Positions 18,094 to 26,932 of a stretch of DNA of 64,000 nucleotides are shown piece after piece. Numbering within the stretch: the first letter of the stretch is position 1; each line of letters starts with the position of its first letter. Made by a program: the position numbers and the translations under genes. This DNA comes from Serratia marcescens subsp. marcescens ATCC 13880 (GTDB taxonomy: Bacteria; Pseudomonadota; Gammaproteobacteria; Enterobacterales; Enterobacteriaceae): the NCBI RefSeq assembly GCF_017299535.1, contig NZ_CP071238.1, positions 2,170,001-2,234,000 on the forward strand, written 5' to 3'. The notes under the pieces are model-generated. The model ran no database searches and was not told the origin of the DNA. It was given only the letters and a program-made list of their open reading frames with translations.

Positions 18094-18648
18094 TTAATAA
18101 GTGACCGTCAACAAGACCGTATCGCTGTAAACGCCACTGGTGGGCAGGGTACTGGTCGAAAACAGACGGGCGTAAACCTTGATTTCTTGCGTGCTGCCGG
18201 TGGCGGCGACGGTCTGCGCCGCGCCGCCGTTGGCGCCATCTCCCCAAAGAGTGGCGTAGTTGCTGTCTTGATAAAGTTGATACAGCAGCGTTTCCGACGT
18301 GACGGCGTTTTGTAATTTTCTGCCGCCGGCGATGGATCCGGTCACGTGATTGCCGACGCCGAGGGCCAGCGTGACGCTCAGCCCCGGGTTGCAGCGAAAC
18401 AGCACCGAACCGGAGCCGCTGCTGGAGACGACGCTGACTGCGTTGCTCAGCGAGGACAGTTGGCCGAAATTCAGGGTGCCGAAGGTGGTCACGTCACTGA
18501 CGCCGCTGCCCAATACGCAGCCTTTTACCACGGTTGCATTGACGGTGAACGGCTGGCTTTTGGTCAAATCGTTGACGCCGGTATCGCTTTGGGCCGGGGA
18601 AAGCGGCAGGCAGAACAGCAAACCGCAAATGGAAGCGCGCATCGTCAT
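18094..18648 (-). CDS. csuB: Pilus subunit, SCPU domain (CsuB-like)
   Basis: 184 residues if started at the ATG that overlaps the preceding stop as TAATG; two extra in-frame codons upstream begin with TTG. A signal peptide (MRASICGLLFCLPLSPAQS) is followed by one spore-coat-U domain: FTVNATVVKGCVLG, FGTLNFGQLSSLSN, VLFRCNPGLSVTLALG and a final SGVYSDTVLLTVTY strand. Third gene of the operon; equivalent to CsuB by order. Confidence 0.85.
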   Translation of the reverse strand: MTMRASICGLLFCLPLSPAQSDTGVNDLTKSQPFTVNATVVKGCVLGSGVSDVTTFGTLNFGQLSSLSNAVSVVSSSGSGSVLFRCNPGLSVTLALGVGNHVTGSIAGGRKLQNAVTSETLLYQLYQDSNYATLWGDGANGGAAQTVAATGSTQEIKVYARLFSTSTLPTSGVYSDTVLLTVTY

Positions 18649-19151
18649 TACCAATTGATCGTGACCTGTACCGTATCGGTGTAGCTGCCTGTCGGGGGCG
18701 TGGACTGCGCCGGAATCATGCCATAGACCGGCAGCCAGTTGTCCGCACCGTTGGCGGTTTGTGACACGCCCGTCAGATTATCCCAAATGGCGCTGTGGGC
18801 GGCGTTGGTGTACAGGTTGTAATTCACCCGTTGGCCCGCCGCGCTTTGCAGGTAGCGGGCAGCGGTATTGCCGCTTTGCCCGCCGCCAAGCAGAACGCTG
18901 TAGCTGGTGCCGTTGGTGCATTTCACCCGAATGGCGCCGGCGTTTTGCTGCCCGGCGACGCTGGTTGCGGTGCTGAGAAAATACAGCGTGCCGAAATTCA
19001 GCGTGCCGAAGCTGACGTTGCCGCCTGAGCTGCTGCCGGCCTCACAGGCGCTGAGCAAGGTCGCGCTGACGCCGAGGGTCGCGGTTTTACTGTCGGCCTG
19101 CGCCAACAGGCTGCACGCCCATAATCCGCAGCAGCAGAGCGCGCGCCGCAC
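18648..19151 (-). CDS. csuA: Pilus subunit, SCPU domain (CsuA-like)
   Basis: 167 residues with signal peptide ending LLAQADS. Single spore-coat-U domain: VSATLLSACEAG, VSFGTLNFGTLYFLSTATS, IRVKCTNGTSYSVLLGGG and terminal TGSYTDTVQVTINW. Starts 2 bp after the main subunit stop and overlaps the next start codon. Probably a minor or adaptor subunit; CsuA equivalent by order. Confidence 0.85.
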   Translation of the reverse strand: MRRALCCCGLWACSLLAQADSKTATLGVSATLLSACEAGSSSGGNVSFGTLNFGTLYFLSTATSVAGQQNAGAIRVKCTNGTSYSVLLGGGQSGNTAARYLQSAAGQRVNYNLYTNAAHSAIWDNLTGVSQTANGADNWLPVYGMIPAQSTPPTGSYTDTVQVTINW

Positions 19152-19153
19152 CG

Positions 19154-19693
19154 TTACCAGGTGACCGTCATCGTGACGGTGTCGTTATAAGTGTCCGCCG
19201 CCGGGGTAGAGCCGGCCGCCGGTACGCGGCCATACACGATCAGCGGAACGGCGGCGCCGGTGCCGGTACCGGTCCGCGCGTTGGCGCCGCTGCCCCAGGC
19301 GGTGGTGCGTGCGGCATCCTGGTACAGGTTATAGCTGATGAATGCGCCTGCCGTGCTGGCCATGCGGCGTTGGGTGCCTGAAGTGACGTGGAGCCCGTTG
19401 TCCAGCGCCACCGTGTAGTCTGTGCCGGTCGTGCAGGTCAATGACAGCGTACCGGCCCCCCCTGCGCCGGTGGCGCTGGCGTCGATGATGTTGGCCAGTG
19501 AAGAGTAAGTGCCGAAGCTGATGGAGCCGAAGTCGTTGACGGAACCGCTGCTGCTGCCGCCCCCCACGACGCAACCGGCGCCGATGGTCAGCGTCACGCC
19601 TAACGTGCCTTGAATGGTGCCTGCTGCGTTAGCCGCGCCGTTGGCGCACAGCAGGGTTGCTACCGAGGTCAATGCCATCAGAGTTTTTTTCAT
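19154..19693 (-). CDS. csuA/B: Major pilus subunit, SCPU domain (CsuA/B-like)
   Basis: 179 residues from the ATG preceded by AAGGAATATAAG; a longer in-frame start at 19762 lacks a ribosome site and would bury the signal peptide. A signal peptide (MKKTLMALTSVATLLCANGA) is followed by a spore-coat-U domain: VTLTIGAGCVVGGGSSSG, FGSISFGTYSSLAN, LSLTCTTGTDYTVALDNG and ADTYNDTVTMTVTW. As the promoter-proximal SCPU gene it should be the major rod subunit, like CsuA/B. Confidence 0.88.
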   Translation of the reverse strand: MKKTLMALTSVATLLCANGAANAAGTIQGTLGVTLTIGAGCVVGGGSSSGSVNDFGSISFGTYSSLANIIDASATGAGGAGTLSLTCTTGTDYTVALDNGLHVTSGTQRRMASTAGAFISYNLYQDAARTTAWGSGANARTGTGTGAAVPLIVYGRVPAAGSTPAADTYNDTVTMTVTW

Positions 19694-19933
19694 CTTATAT
19701 TCCTTGCCGTATGAGAGAAAGCCCGCAAAGACGCCACCCAGAGGTGGGTTGAACGTATTCATTTAGCTGCACTTTAATTAATAGAATAAGAATCGGGAAT
19801 TGTCTTGATGAAAACGAGAAACTTTTTATTCTCATTCCCCGTATGACGGGGCTTGTAGGCGAGGCATACCGATAAAGTGAAATGATTAGAATAATAACGA
19901 AAGGCGATGGGAATATTATTAGCGTTATTTTAT
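19694..19933. promoter_or_regulatory. Promoter region of the pilus operon
   Basis: AT-rich 240 bp upstream of the first pilus gene. It contains a perfect small palindrome CCCCGT-ATG-ACGGGG at 19837-19851. No recognised regulator site (no two-component gene is adjacent, unlike Acinetobacter csu, which is controlled by BfmRS). Confidence 0.45.
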
Positions 19934-19958
19934 CGCCGGGGAGTTTCATTCCCCGGCG
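19934..19958 (-). terminator. Terminator of rsmF
   Basis: CGCCGGGGA / TCCCCGGCG 9-bp stem with a 7-nt loop, 10 bp past the rsmF stop, followed on the minus strand by ATAAAATAA. Confidence 0.65.
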
Positions 19959-19967
19959 CGGTATTAT

Positions 19968-21404
19968 TTACAGGTGGAAATCGAGCGCGCCATCCCGCAC
20001 CAGCTCACGCGGCAAATTGTTTTTGATGCGGCTGCCAATGCGTTTGGCGATGCCCAGCGGTTGCCCCTGATAGGTGACGATGCACTCGTCGCCCGCTGGT
20101 GGCTGCTCCGGGTAGAGATCGCGACCGTGATACCACTCCTGGGCCAGCGCGGCGTCCAGCTCGAAATGCTGTTTGCCGCCGGCGCCCGCGAGGGCGATCG
20201 CCGCTTCGTGCTGCCAACGGAAACCTTTCGGGAAGCGCTCCGCCAGCTTGAGACCGATACGCGAGAAGCGCACCTTGCCGAACAGCGGCTCCAGCTCGGC
20301 CGGGAACAGCCAGATTTCCTTATCGCGCTCCCACAGCCGGCTGTCATCGCCCCAGGTTAAGCCGGATGCGGCGGCGGCTTGGGCGACCAGCGCCGCCTCT
20401 TTGCCGGACAGCGGGCTGAACGGAAACTTACCGACTTTATAGGTCGGCTTCGCCAACGGCGCTACGGCGTGCTGTTTGCGCAGACGGGCGACGAAAAAGC
20501 CTTCGCTGTCGTAAATCTGCGGGAAGACGTGCAGGAAGCCTTCGGCGGTCAATGCCTTGCCGGCGCCGGGGAACAGCTCACCCAGCGGCTCGACGCTGAC
20601 CGCGTCGCCATAGGTGTCCAGCAGCCAGCGCACCACCTGCTGATTTTCCTGCGCATTGAGCGTGCAGGTGGAATAAACCATCACGCCGCCCGGCGCCAGC
20701 GCATGAAACGCGCTGTCGATCAGCTCGCGCTGGGTGGCGGCGATCTCGGCGACGCTGTTCGGCGACCAGTTGCTCATGGCGTCCGGATCTTTACGCACCA
20801 CGCCTTCACCGGAGCAGGGGGCGTCGAGCAGAATGGCGTCGAAGCTTTCCGGCAGCGCGGCGCCGAACACCCGGCCGTCGAAGTGGGTCAGCGCCGTGTT
20901 CTGCACGCCGCAGCGGCTGATATTGGCGTGCAGCACTTTCACCCGGCTGGCGGAGTATTCGTTGGCGACGATGCCGCCCTGGTTGCCCATCAACGCGGCG
21001 ATCTGGGTGGTTTTGGAGCCCGGCGCCGCCGCCACGTCCAGCACCCGAGTCGGCGCCGCGTCGCCGGCGAACAGCGCGCTGACCGGCAACATCGAACTGG
21101 CCTCCTGAATGTAGAACAGACCGCTCAGGTGTTCGGCGGCGCTGCCCAGACGCAGTTCTTCATCGTCGCGCTCGATCCAGAACCCTTCCGCGCACCAGGG
21201 AATGGGCTCCAATCGCCAGTCGTAATCCTGCACCAGCGCCAGGAAGTCGGCGACGCTGATTTTCAGCGTGTTGACGCGCAGGCTGCGGCGCAGCGGGCGC
21301 TGGCAGGCGGCGATAAAATCGTCCATCGCCAGCTCGGCGGGCATGATGGCGCGGGTGGCGTCAAGGAAAGCGGGGGGCAGAAAAACGGCGGTGGATTTGG
21401 CCAC
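19968..21404 (-). CDS. rsmF: 16S rRNA (cytosine-1407 C5)-methyltransferase
   Basis: 478 residues from a GTG codon, matching E. coli RsmF (479) in length and N-terminal context ([15 protein letters not shown]). The upstream extension is not conserved in the family. Motifs: [13 protein letters not shown] and [15 protein letters not shown] (SAM site), [14 protein letters not shown] with the release Cys, and [11 protein letters not shown] with the catalytic Cys. A C-terminal PUA-like region follows ([19 protein letters not shown]). It modifies C1407 of 16S rRNA in the assembled 30S subunit. It follows letB on the same strand as in E. coli, though a terminator lies between. Confidence 0.96.
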   Translation of the reverse strand: MAKSTAVFLPPAFLDATRAIMPAELAMDDFIAACQRPLRRSLRVNTLKISVADFLALVQDYDWRLEPIPWCAEGFWIERDDEELRLGSAAEHLSGLFYIQEASSMLPVSALFAGDAAPTRVLDVAAAPGSKTTQIAALMGNQGGIVANEYSASRVKVLHANISRCGVQNTALTHFDGRVFGAALPESFDAILLDAPCSGEGVVRKDPDAMSNWSPNSVAEIAATQRELIDSAFHALAPGGVMVYSTCTLNAQENQQVVRWLLDTYGDAVSVEPLGELFPGAGKALTAEGFLHVFPQIYDSEGFFVARLRKQHAVAPLAKPTYKVGKFPFSPLSGKEAALVAQAAAASGLTWGDDSRLWERDKEIWLFPAELEPLFGKVRFSRIGLKLAERFPKGFRWQHEAAIALAGAGGKQHFELDAALAQEWYHGRDLYPEQPPAGDECIVTYQGQPLGIAKRIGSRIKNNLPRELVRDGALDFHL

Positions 21405-21466
21405 GGGGCGAACTCTCAGGGTGCAATAAAGACAAGGGCGAGAGTTTATCACAAAGCGGAAAAAAA

Positions 21467-21491
21467 CAGGGCCCGGCATTGCCGGGCCCTG
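21467..21491 (-). terminator. Terminator of letAB
   Basis: CAGGGCCCGGC / GCCGGGCCCTG 11-bp stem, ATT loop, followed on the minus strand by TTTTTTTCC; lies between the letB stop and rsmF. Confidence 0.85.
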
Positions 21492-21506
21492 AGGAAAACG
21501 CGAAAG

Positions 21507-24143
21507 TTAATCGCGCGGAATGGCGGTGCCCCAGGTTTTCCAGTCCTTCGGCTCTTCCGGATTCAGCAGGAAGTGCTTGTTCGGCGTCGCTTTCGGCGCC
21601 AGCGGAATAGTCGGCGGGGTGGCGAAGGCGATACCGCCGCGAATGAACTGCTGGAAGGTGCCGCTCTTGATCACGCCGCCGGTCAGGCCGAACTGCAGGT
21701 TGTAACCCGACGCCAGCCAGAACACGCTGTTGTTGCGCACTAGGTGTTGATACTTCTTGCTGATGCGCAGCGCAACGTGCACCCGGTCGGACATGGCGCC
21801 AAGGTAGAAACCGGTGATGGTGCCGACCTCCACGCCGCGGAACAGCACCGGCGTGCCGATCTGCAGCGAGCCGGTTTCGGCCGCGTCGAGCACGACGCTC
21901 AGGCCATCGAGATAGCGCGAGTCGGTGATGCTGGCCTGCTGCAGCTCGAAGGTGCGCAGCTCGCGGCCGCGCCCCGGCTCCACGTTGATATAAGGTTGAA
22001 GCAGGGTATCGAGATTGCTGACGCCGGCGGCGGAGATCTCCGGTGACACGATCGAGAAGCGGCTGCCCAGGCGCGCGAAGGTCTGCACGTATTCCGGATA
22101 CAGCACCGCTTTGGCCAACACTTCGTTGCGCTCCGGCGCCAGCTGCAGCGACTCTACCTGTCCGACGTCGATGCCGAGGTAGCGCAGCGGCATACCCGCC
22201 GACAGCTTGCTGGCGTCGTAGGTTTTCAGCGTGATTTGGCTGCCCACTGCGCGGGCGGCGGTTTCGCTGGCGTACAGCACGCGGTTGGCGCCCTTGTTCA
22301 GCGTCACGCCCTGTAGATTATCGAAGCTGATGGCGCCTTTCAGCGCGCGGTTGAGCGGCGAAGCCTGCACCGTCAGGCCGCTGCCGTTGAGCTGCACCTT
22401 GGCGCCGCCTTCGGCCCAGAAGATGCTTTCGCGGGTGAGCAGCTTGCGGTATTCCGGGCTGATATAGACGTCCACCTCAAACTCGTTGGCCTTCGGCCGA
22501 ACGTTGACGATCTCGCCCACCTGGAATTTGCGGTACAGCACTACCGAGCCGGCCTGCACGTCCGGCAGGCTGGTGGCGCTGAGGGTCAGGGTGGTGGCGG
22601 GGGCGTTGCCGACGATGCCTTCCTCGGCTTTTTCGCTGTTGGCGTACAGCGGGTATTGGCCGCCCGGTTCCCCCTTGCTGCCGGGAATAATGCGCACGCC
22701 GCCGTCTACCCATTCCTGGGCGCTGGCGCCAAGCACTTCCATACCGTCAATGCCCAGCTTGACGTCGAGACGACTGTTGACCACGAATTTGCTGTCTTTG
22801 TGCAGCAGGCCGCGGTACTGCGCGTCGATGGCGGCGGTGAACACCACGCCGCCGGCGGTCAAGGTGCGGCTCAGGATCTGGCCGACTTTCACGCCGTGCA
22901 CCACCAGCGGCTGCCCGACGTCGATGCCGTAGCTTTGCGGCGCATTCAGCGTGACGGTCAGCACGCCAGGCTGTTGCAACAGCGTTTCGCTGCTGTCCAG
23001 CACGTTGAAGCGCTGCTGCGGCTCGCCTTCGCCCGGCACCAGCTCCAGCGTGGTGCCGGTCAGCAACTGGCTAAGCTTGGCGTCGTTGAGGCTGATGCGC
23101 GGGCTGCGCATCACGATGCGGGTGCCGCTGCGCATCAGATCGACCACCGAAGGATCGATGGTCAGTTCACCGACCACTTTGCTGTCCTGTTGCAACGTCA
23201 GCTTGGTCAGGGTGCCGACCTGCAGCCCCTGGTACATCAGCGGCGTGCGGTTTTCGCTCAGGCTGTTGCCGCTCGGCAGATCCAGCAGGATATTGACGCC
23301 GCGCTGGCTGTGGGCCAGATCAGGATACAGGGTATAGCTCTGATCGCCCTTGGCCTGCTGGCCATCGGCCGGAGAATCGAAGGCAATGGCGCCGTTGACC
23401 AGCGCCGCCAGGCTCTCCATCTGCACCGTGGCGCCGGACAGGCTGAAATCGCCCTTGAAGCCGGAAACGTTCCAGAAGCGGCTGTTGCTCTTCACCAGGT
23501 TGGCGAAGCGGCGGTCGATCAGCACGTCGATGGTCACGCCCTTGTTGCCTTCGCTGATGGTGTAGTCATACACCTTGCCGACCGGAATTTTACGGTAGTA
23601 GACCAGCGAGCCGCTGTTGAGCGAGCCGAGATCGTCGGCGTGCAGGTGAATCATCAGTTCACCGGTGTTCAGGCGGTACTTCGGCTGGGTATCGAGCGCG
23701 GTGAAATGGGTTTGCTCCTTGCCGCTGCCGGGCATCATGCCGATATAGTTGCCGCCGACCAGCGCATCGAGGCCGGACACCCCGGCCAGCGAGGCCTTGG
23801 GCGTCACCAGCCAGAACTGGGTGCCTTCGCGCAGCGAGTCTTCCAGATCGCTTTTGATGCTGGCTTCCACCACGATGCTGCGCAGATCTTTGCTCAGACT
23901 GATTTTTTGCACCGTGCCGACCTCAACGCCCTGGTAGCGCACCGGCGTGCGGCCGGCGACGATGCCCGCCGCCGATTGGAAATCGATGGTGACGGTGGTG
24001 CCGCGCTCCTGGACATTGTTATAGACCAGCCACCCGGCGATCAGCAGGGCGATGAACGGCAGTAACCAGAACGGTGAAATGCGGCGTTTGTTCTTGACCC
24101 GCGCTTCAGTCGGTGTAGTCGGCGTTTCCTGTTGCATGTGCAT
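21507..24143 (-). CDS. letB: MCE-domain intermembrane lipid transport protein LetB
   Basis: 878 residues (E. coli YebT/LetB 877). One N-terminal transmembrane helix ([17 protein letters not shown]) is followed by seven MCE repeats. These are recognised by the recurring 'G-x-x-V-x-Y-x-G-x-x-V-G-x-V' strands: [57 protein letters not shown] and [14 protein letters not shown], among others. The protein forms a tube spanning the periplasm that moves phospholipids between the membranes. Start codon lies inside the end of letA (38-bp overlap), as in E. coli. Confidence 0.96.
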   Translation of the reverse strand: MHMQQETPTTPTEARVKNKRRISPFWLLPFIALLIAGWLVYNNVQERGTTVTIDFQSAAGIVAGRTPVRYQGVEVGTVQKISLSKDLRSIVVEASIKSDLEDSLREGTQFWLVTPKASLAGVSGLDALVGGNYIGMMPGSGKEQTHFTALDTQPKYRLNTGELMIHLHADDLGSLNSGSLVYYRKIPVGKVYDYTISEGNKGVTIDVLIDRRFANLVKSNSRFWNVSGFKGDFSLSGATVQMESLAALVNGAIAFDSPADGQQAKGDQSYTLYPDLAHSQRGVNILLDLPSGNSLSENRTPLMYQGLQVGTLTKLTLQQDSKVVGELTIDPSVVDLMRSGTRIVMRSPRISLNDAKLSQLLTGTTLELVPGEGEPQQRFNVLDSSETLLQQPGVLTVTLNAPQSYGIDVGQPLVVHGVKVGQILSRTLTAGGVVFTAAIDAQYRGLLHKDSKFVVNSRLDVKLGIDGMEVLGASAQEWVDGGVRIIPGSKGEPGGQYPLYANSEKAEEGIVGNAPATTLTLSATSLPDVQAGSVVLYRKFQVGEIVNVRPKANEFEVDVYISPEYRKLLTRESIFWAEGGAKVQLNGSGLTVQASPLNRALKGAISFDNLQGVTLNKGANRVLYASETAARAVGSQITLKTYDASKLSAGMPLRYLGIDVGQVESLQLAPERNEVLAKAVLYPEYVQTFARLGSRFSIVSPEISAAGVSNLDTLLQPYINVEPGRGRELRTFELQQASITDSRYLDGLSVVLDAAETGSLQIGTPVLFRGVEVGTITGFYLGAMSDRVHVALRISKKYQHLVRNNSVFWLASGYNLQFGLTGGVIKSGTFQQFIRGGIAFATPPTIPLAPKATPNKHFLLNPEEPKDWKTWGTAIPRD

Positions 24144-25353
24144 CCCAAATCAATCGGCTATCGAGCCATTCAACGGCAAGAATAGTCAAAATGACCGCCG
24201 AGCCAAAGTAAAACGCGGCCGGTCCCATAGTAAAAGATAACAGTTGATCGCGATTTACCAGCGACATCATCAAGGCGATAACGAACAGATCGAGCATCGA
24301 CCAGCGGCCGATCCAGGTGACCAGGCGCAGCAGACGAATGCGCGTCTTCAGACTGTGCGAGGTTTTGAAGTGGATGCTCAGCAACAGCGTGATCAGCACG
24401 ATCACCTTGGTGAAGGGCACCAGCACGCTGGCGATGAACACGATGGCGGCGATCGGCACGTTGCCGGAGGTGGCCAGTGAGACCACGCCGGAGAAGATGG
24501 TGTCTTCCAGCCGCACGCCGTTGGCGTAAATGATGGAAATCGGCAGCAGGTTGGCCGGTATCAGCAGGATCATCGCCGCGATCAGCGCCGCCCAGGTTTT
24601 CTGCAGGCTGTAGGGCTGGCGGTGGCACATCGGCACATGGCAGCGCGGGCAGCGGCCGCGCGCATCAGGGTAGCCGGTATAGTGGCAGGACAGGCAAATA
24701 TGCAGCGCCGCCGGCGGGCCTTCCGGCTGTTCCTGCGGATAGTAACGCTCCCACAGCTGCTCCAGGTTAGCGTGGATCAGCGTCAGGATGCTGAGCAGGG
24801 TGAGCGACAGGTAGGCGATCAGCGCGCTGCCCGCCTGAATGTCGGCGTAATCCTGCACCTTGATGGCCGCCACCGCCATGCCGATCAGATAAATGTCCAG
24901 CATCACCCACTCTTTGAGCCGTTCCAGCATCAGCAGCACCGGGCGCAGGTTCATGCCGAGCGCGTGGCCGAAGCGCAGGTACAGCAACGACAGCGCCAGC
25001 GTCAGCGGGGCGCCGAGGGTGCAAAACGCCACCATGCTGGCGGTGAGCGGATCGCCCTGGCGGCTCATCTGCCAGATGCCCTCCAGCAAACTGGCGTCGA
25101 TGCGCGTGCCGAGCAGGCGGATGCTGATCAGCGGTTCGGTGAAGGCGAACGGCATCAGCAGCAGCATGGTGATCGCCATGGCGGTCAGACGCGTCATCGA
25201 CCAGTCGCGGCCGTGCACCACCTTGGCGTTGCAGCGCGGGCAATAAGCGGCCTGATTGCCGCTGAGCGGCGGCAGCATGAACAGCAGATCGCACTCGCAG
25301 CAGCGTTGGTGGCGCGCTTTGGAAAGGGGGGCGGTGATCGCGTGTATTTTCAT
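24106..25353 (-). CDS. letA: Membrane protein LetA (YebS), partner of LetB
   Basis: 415 residues from the Met of [18 protein letters not shown] (E. coli 427); 43 further codons upstream are open but look non-conserved. Each half opens with a zinc-ribbon Cys pattern: CCECDLLF...YCPRCNAK in the first and [20 protein letters not shown] in the second. Each is then followed by four hydrophobic segments, the PqiA-like duplication. [22 protein letters not shown] and [23 protein letters not shown] are the paired conserved helices. Works with LetB in lipid trafficking. The ribosome site is weak, so the start is the least certain point. Confidence 0.94.
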   Translation of the reverse strand: MKIHAITAPLSKARHQRCCECDLLFMLPPLSGNQAAYCPRCNAKVVHGRDWSMTRLTAMAITMLLLMPFAFTEPLISIRLLGTRIDASLLEGIWQMSRQGDPLTASMVAFCTLGAPLTLALSLLYLRFGHALGMNLRPVLLMLERLKEWVMLDIYLIGMAVAAIKVQDYADIQAGSALIAYLSLTLLSILTLIHANLEQLWERYYPQEQPEGPPAALHICLSCHYTGYPDARGRCPRCHVPMCHRQPYSLQKTWAALIAAMILLIPANLLPISIIYANGVRLEDTIFSGVVSLATSGNVPIAAIVFIASVLVPFTKVIVLITLLLSIHFKTSHSLKTRIRLLRLVTWIGRWSMLDLFVIALMMSLVNRDQLLSFTMGPAAFYFGSAVILTILAVEWLDSRLIWDAHATGNADYTD

Positions 25354-25608
25354 TTTTGACAAGTCGCTGCCCTTGAGCCCGCCGGAACTGTCAGCGTAGC
25401 TGAAAAATAAACCGGCCGCGTCACTGGCGATCGGGCGCCGGACGGTAAAACGAGGTAAACCGGGATTCTGAGCGGCAAACATACCCCGAGCGACGGGGTT
25501 TTGTGAAGCAACAGATGATTAACCTTGTGGCTATACGCATTTAATGCTTATTTTATAGGGCCTAAGCTTTGGGCTTCTGGCCATCTTCACTGTTTCAATG
25601 GTTATCAC
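25354..25608. promoter_or_regulatory. Divergent promoter region letA / msrC
   Basis: 255 bp between divergent operons. The msrC-proximal half is AT-rich. No operator recognised. Confidence 0.4.
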
Positions 25609-26106
25609 ATGACAAAAGAACAATTCTACGCGGAATTAAAACGTGATCTGAGCGCGTTGCTCGGCGGGGAGACCAACTTTATCGCGGCGCTGTCCAACGC
25701 CAGCGCCTTGCTCAACGAGCGTCTGGATGACGTGAACTGGGTCGGTTTCTATCTGATGGAGGGCGATCAGCTGGTGCTGGGGCCGTTCCAGGGCAAGATC
25801 GCCTGCGTGCGCATCCCGGTGGGCAAGGGCGTGTGCGGCACGGCGGTGGCGGAAAATCGCGTGCAGCGCGTCGGCGACGTGCATGCGTTCCCGGGCCATA
25901 TCGCCTGCGATGCGGCCAGCAACGCGGAAATCGTGCTGCCGCTGGCGGTTGGCGGCCGGACGATCGGCGTTTTGGATATCGATAGCACGGTTTATCAACG
26001 CTTCGACGAACGGGACGAAGCGGGCCTGAAAGCAGTGGTGGCGGGGCTTTGTGAGCAACTGGAACAGTGCGACAGTGCGAAATATGTGACTGTGGCGGCA
26101 AGTTGA
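25609..26106 (+). CDS. msrC: Free methionine-(R)-sulfoxide reductase
   Basis: 165-residue single GAF-domain enzyme (E. coli YebR/MsrC) that reduces free methionine-(R)-sulfoxide. The redox cysteines occur in IACVRIPVGKGVCGTAV and GHIACDAAS, the three-Cys arrangement of fRMsr. NWVGFYLM and EIVLPLAVGGRTIGVLDIDS are family motifs. Start taken at MTKEQFYAELKRDL, with no strong ribosome site. Same position relative to proQ and letA as in E. coli. Confidence 0.95.
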   Translation: MTKEQFYAELKRDLSALLGGETNFIAALSNASALLNERLDDVNWVGFYLMEGDQLVLGPFQGKIACVRIPVGKGVCGTAVAENRVQRVGDVHAFPGHIACDAASNAEIVLPLAVGGRTIGVLDIDSTVYQRFDERDEAGLKAVVAGLCEQLEQCDSAKYVTVAAS

Positions 26107-26202
26107 TCGACGGTTAACGTGGCAATTACCGATGGCGTCATTATAATGACGCCTGTTCATGCCTGTGGCTTGTTGGCAATACCGTTGTAATCAGGAAATT
26201 TC

Positions 26203-26913
26203 ATGGAAAATCAACCTAAGTTGAACTCTAGTAAAGAAGTCATTGCTTTTCTTGCCGAGCGTTTTCCGCTCTGCTTTAGCGCCGAAGGCGAAGCTCGTCC
26301 GCTGAAAATCGGTATTTTTCAGGATTTGGTAGAGCGCGTGCAGGGGGAAGAGAATCTCAGCAAAACGCAATTGCGTTCTGCCCTGCGCCTGTACACCTCA
26401 AGCTGGCGTTACCTGTACGGCGTTAAAGTCGGCGCGCAGCGCGTCGATCTGGACGGCAATCCGTGCGGTGAACTGGAACAGCAGCATGTCGATCATGCTC
26501 GCCAGCAGCTTGAAGAAGCCAAAGCGCGCGTTCAGGCACAACGTGCCGAACAAAACGCCAAAAAACGTGAAGCCGCCGGCGAATCCGCCGATGCTGCGCC
26601 ACGCCGTCCGCGTCCAGCCGGTAAAAAGCCCGCTGCACGTCGCGAAGGCGGAGCCGCGCCGGAAAACCGCAAGCCGCGCCCACAAACTCGCCCACAGCCC
26701 GCTCGCCAACCTCGTGTAGCCAAAGAGGAAAGCCAGCCGCGTTATGCGCCAGTCACGGATATCTCTAAACTGCAAATTGGCCAGGAAATCAAAGTCAGAG
26801 CAGGCAAGAGCGCGATGGATGCTACCGTACTCGAAATCGCTAAAGATGGCGTACGTGTGCAGCTCTCTTCCGGTCTGGCGATGATTGTGCGCGCAGAACA
26901 CTTGCAGTTCTGA
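26203..26913 (+). CDS. proQ: RNA chaperone ProQ
   Basis: 236 residues. N-terminal FinO/ProQ RNA-binding domain (about 1-120: [50 protein letters not shown]), a basic, Ala/Arg/Pro-rich linker (about 121-180), and a C-terminal Tudor-like domain ([22 protein letters not shown]...). Global binder of structured sRNAs and mRNA 3' ends. Its stop lies 19 bp before the prc start, so the two are co-transcribed. Confidence 0.98.
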   Translation: MENQPKLNSSKEVIAFLAERFPLCFSAEGEARPLKIGIFQDLVERVQGEENLSKTQLRSALRLYTSSWRYLYGVKVGAQRVDLDGNPCGELEQQHVDHARQQLEEAKARVQAQRAEQNAKKREAAGESADAAPRRPRPAGKKPAARREGGAAPENRKPRPQTRPQPARQPRVAKEESQPRYAPVTDISKLQIGQEIKVRAGKSAMDATVLEIAKDGVRVQLSSGLAMIVRAEHLQF

Positions 26914-26932
26914 TACGGAGGCCAACCCAGGC

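Noticed and set aside
18648..19762. Possibility that the three small SCPU genes are duplicated pseudogenes
   Set aside because: Each has its own signal peptide, intact domain and C-terminal strand, and they occupy the three distinct subunit positions of a Csu operon.
22656..24065. 469-codon open frame antisense to letB
   Set aside because: No recognisable domain and low-complexity antisense composition; letB has clear MCE repeats.
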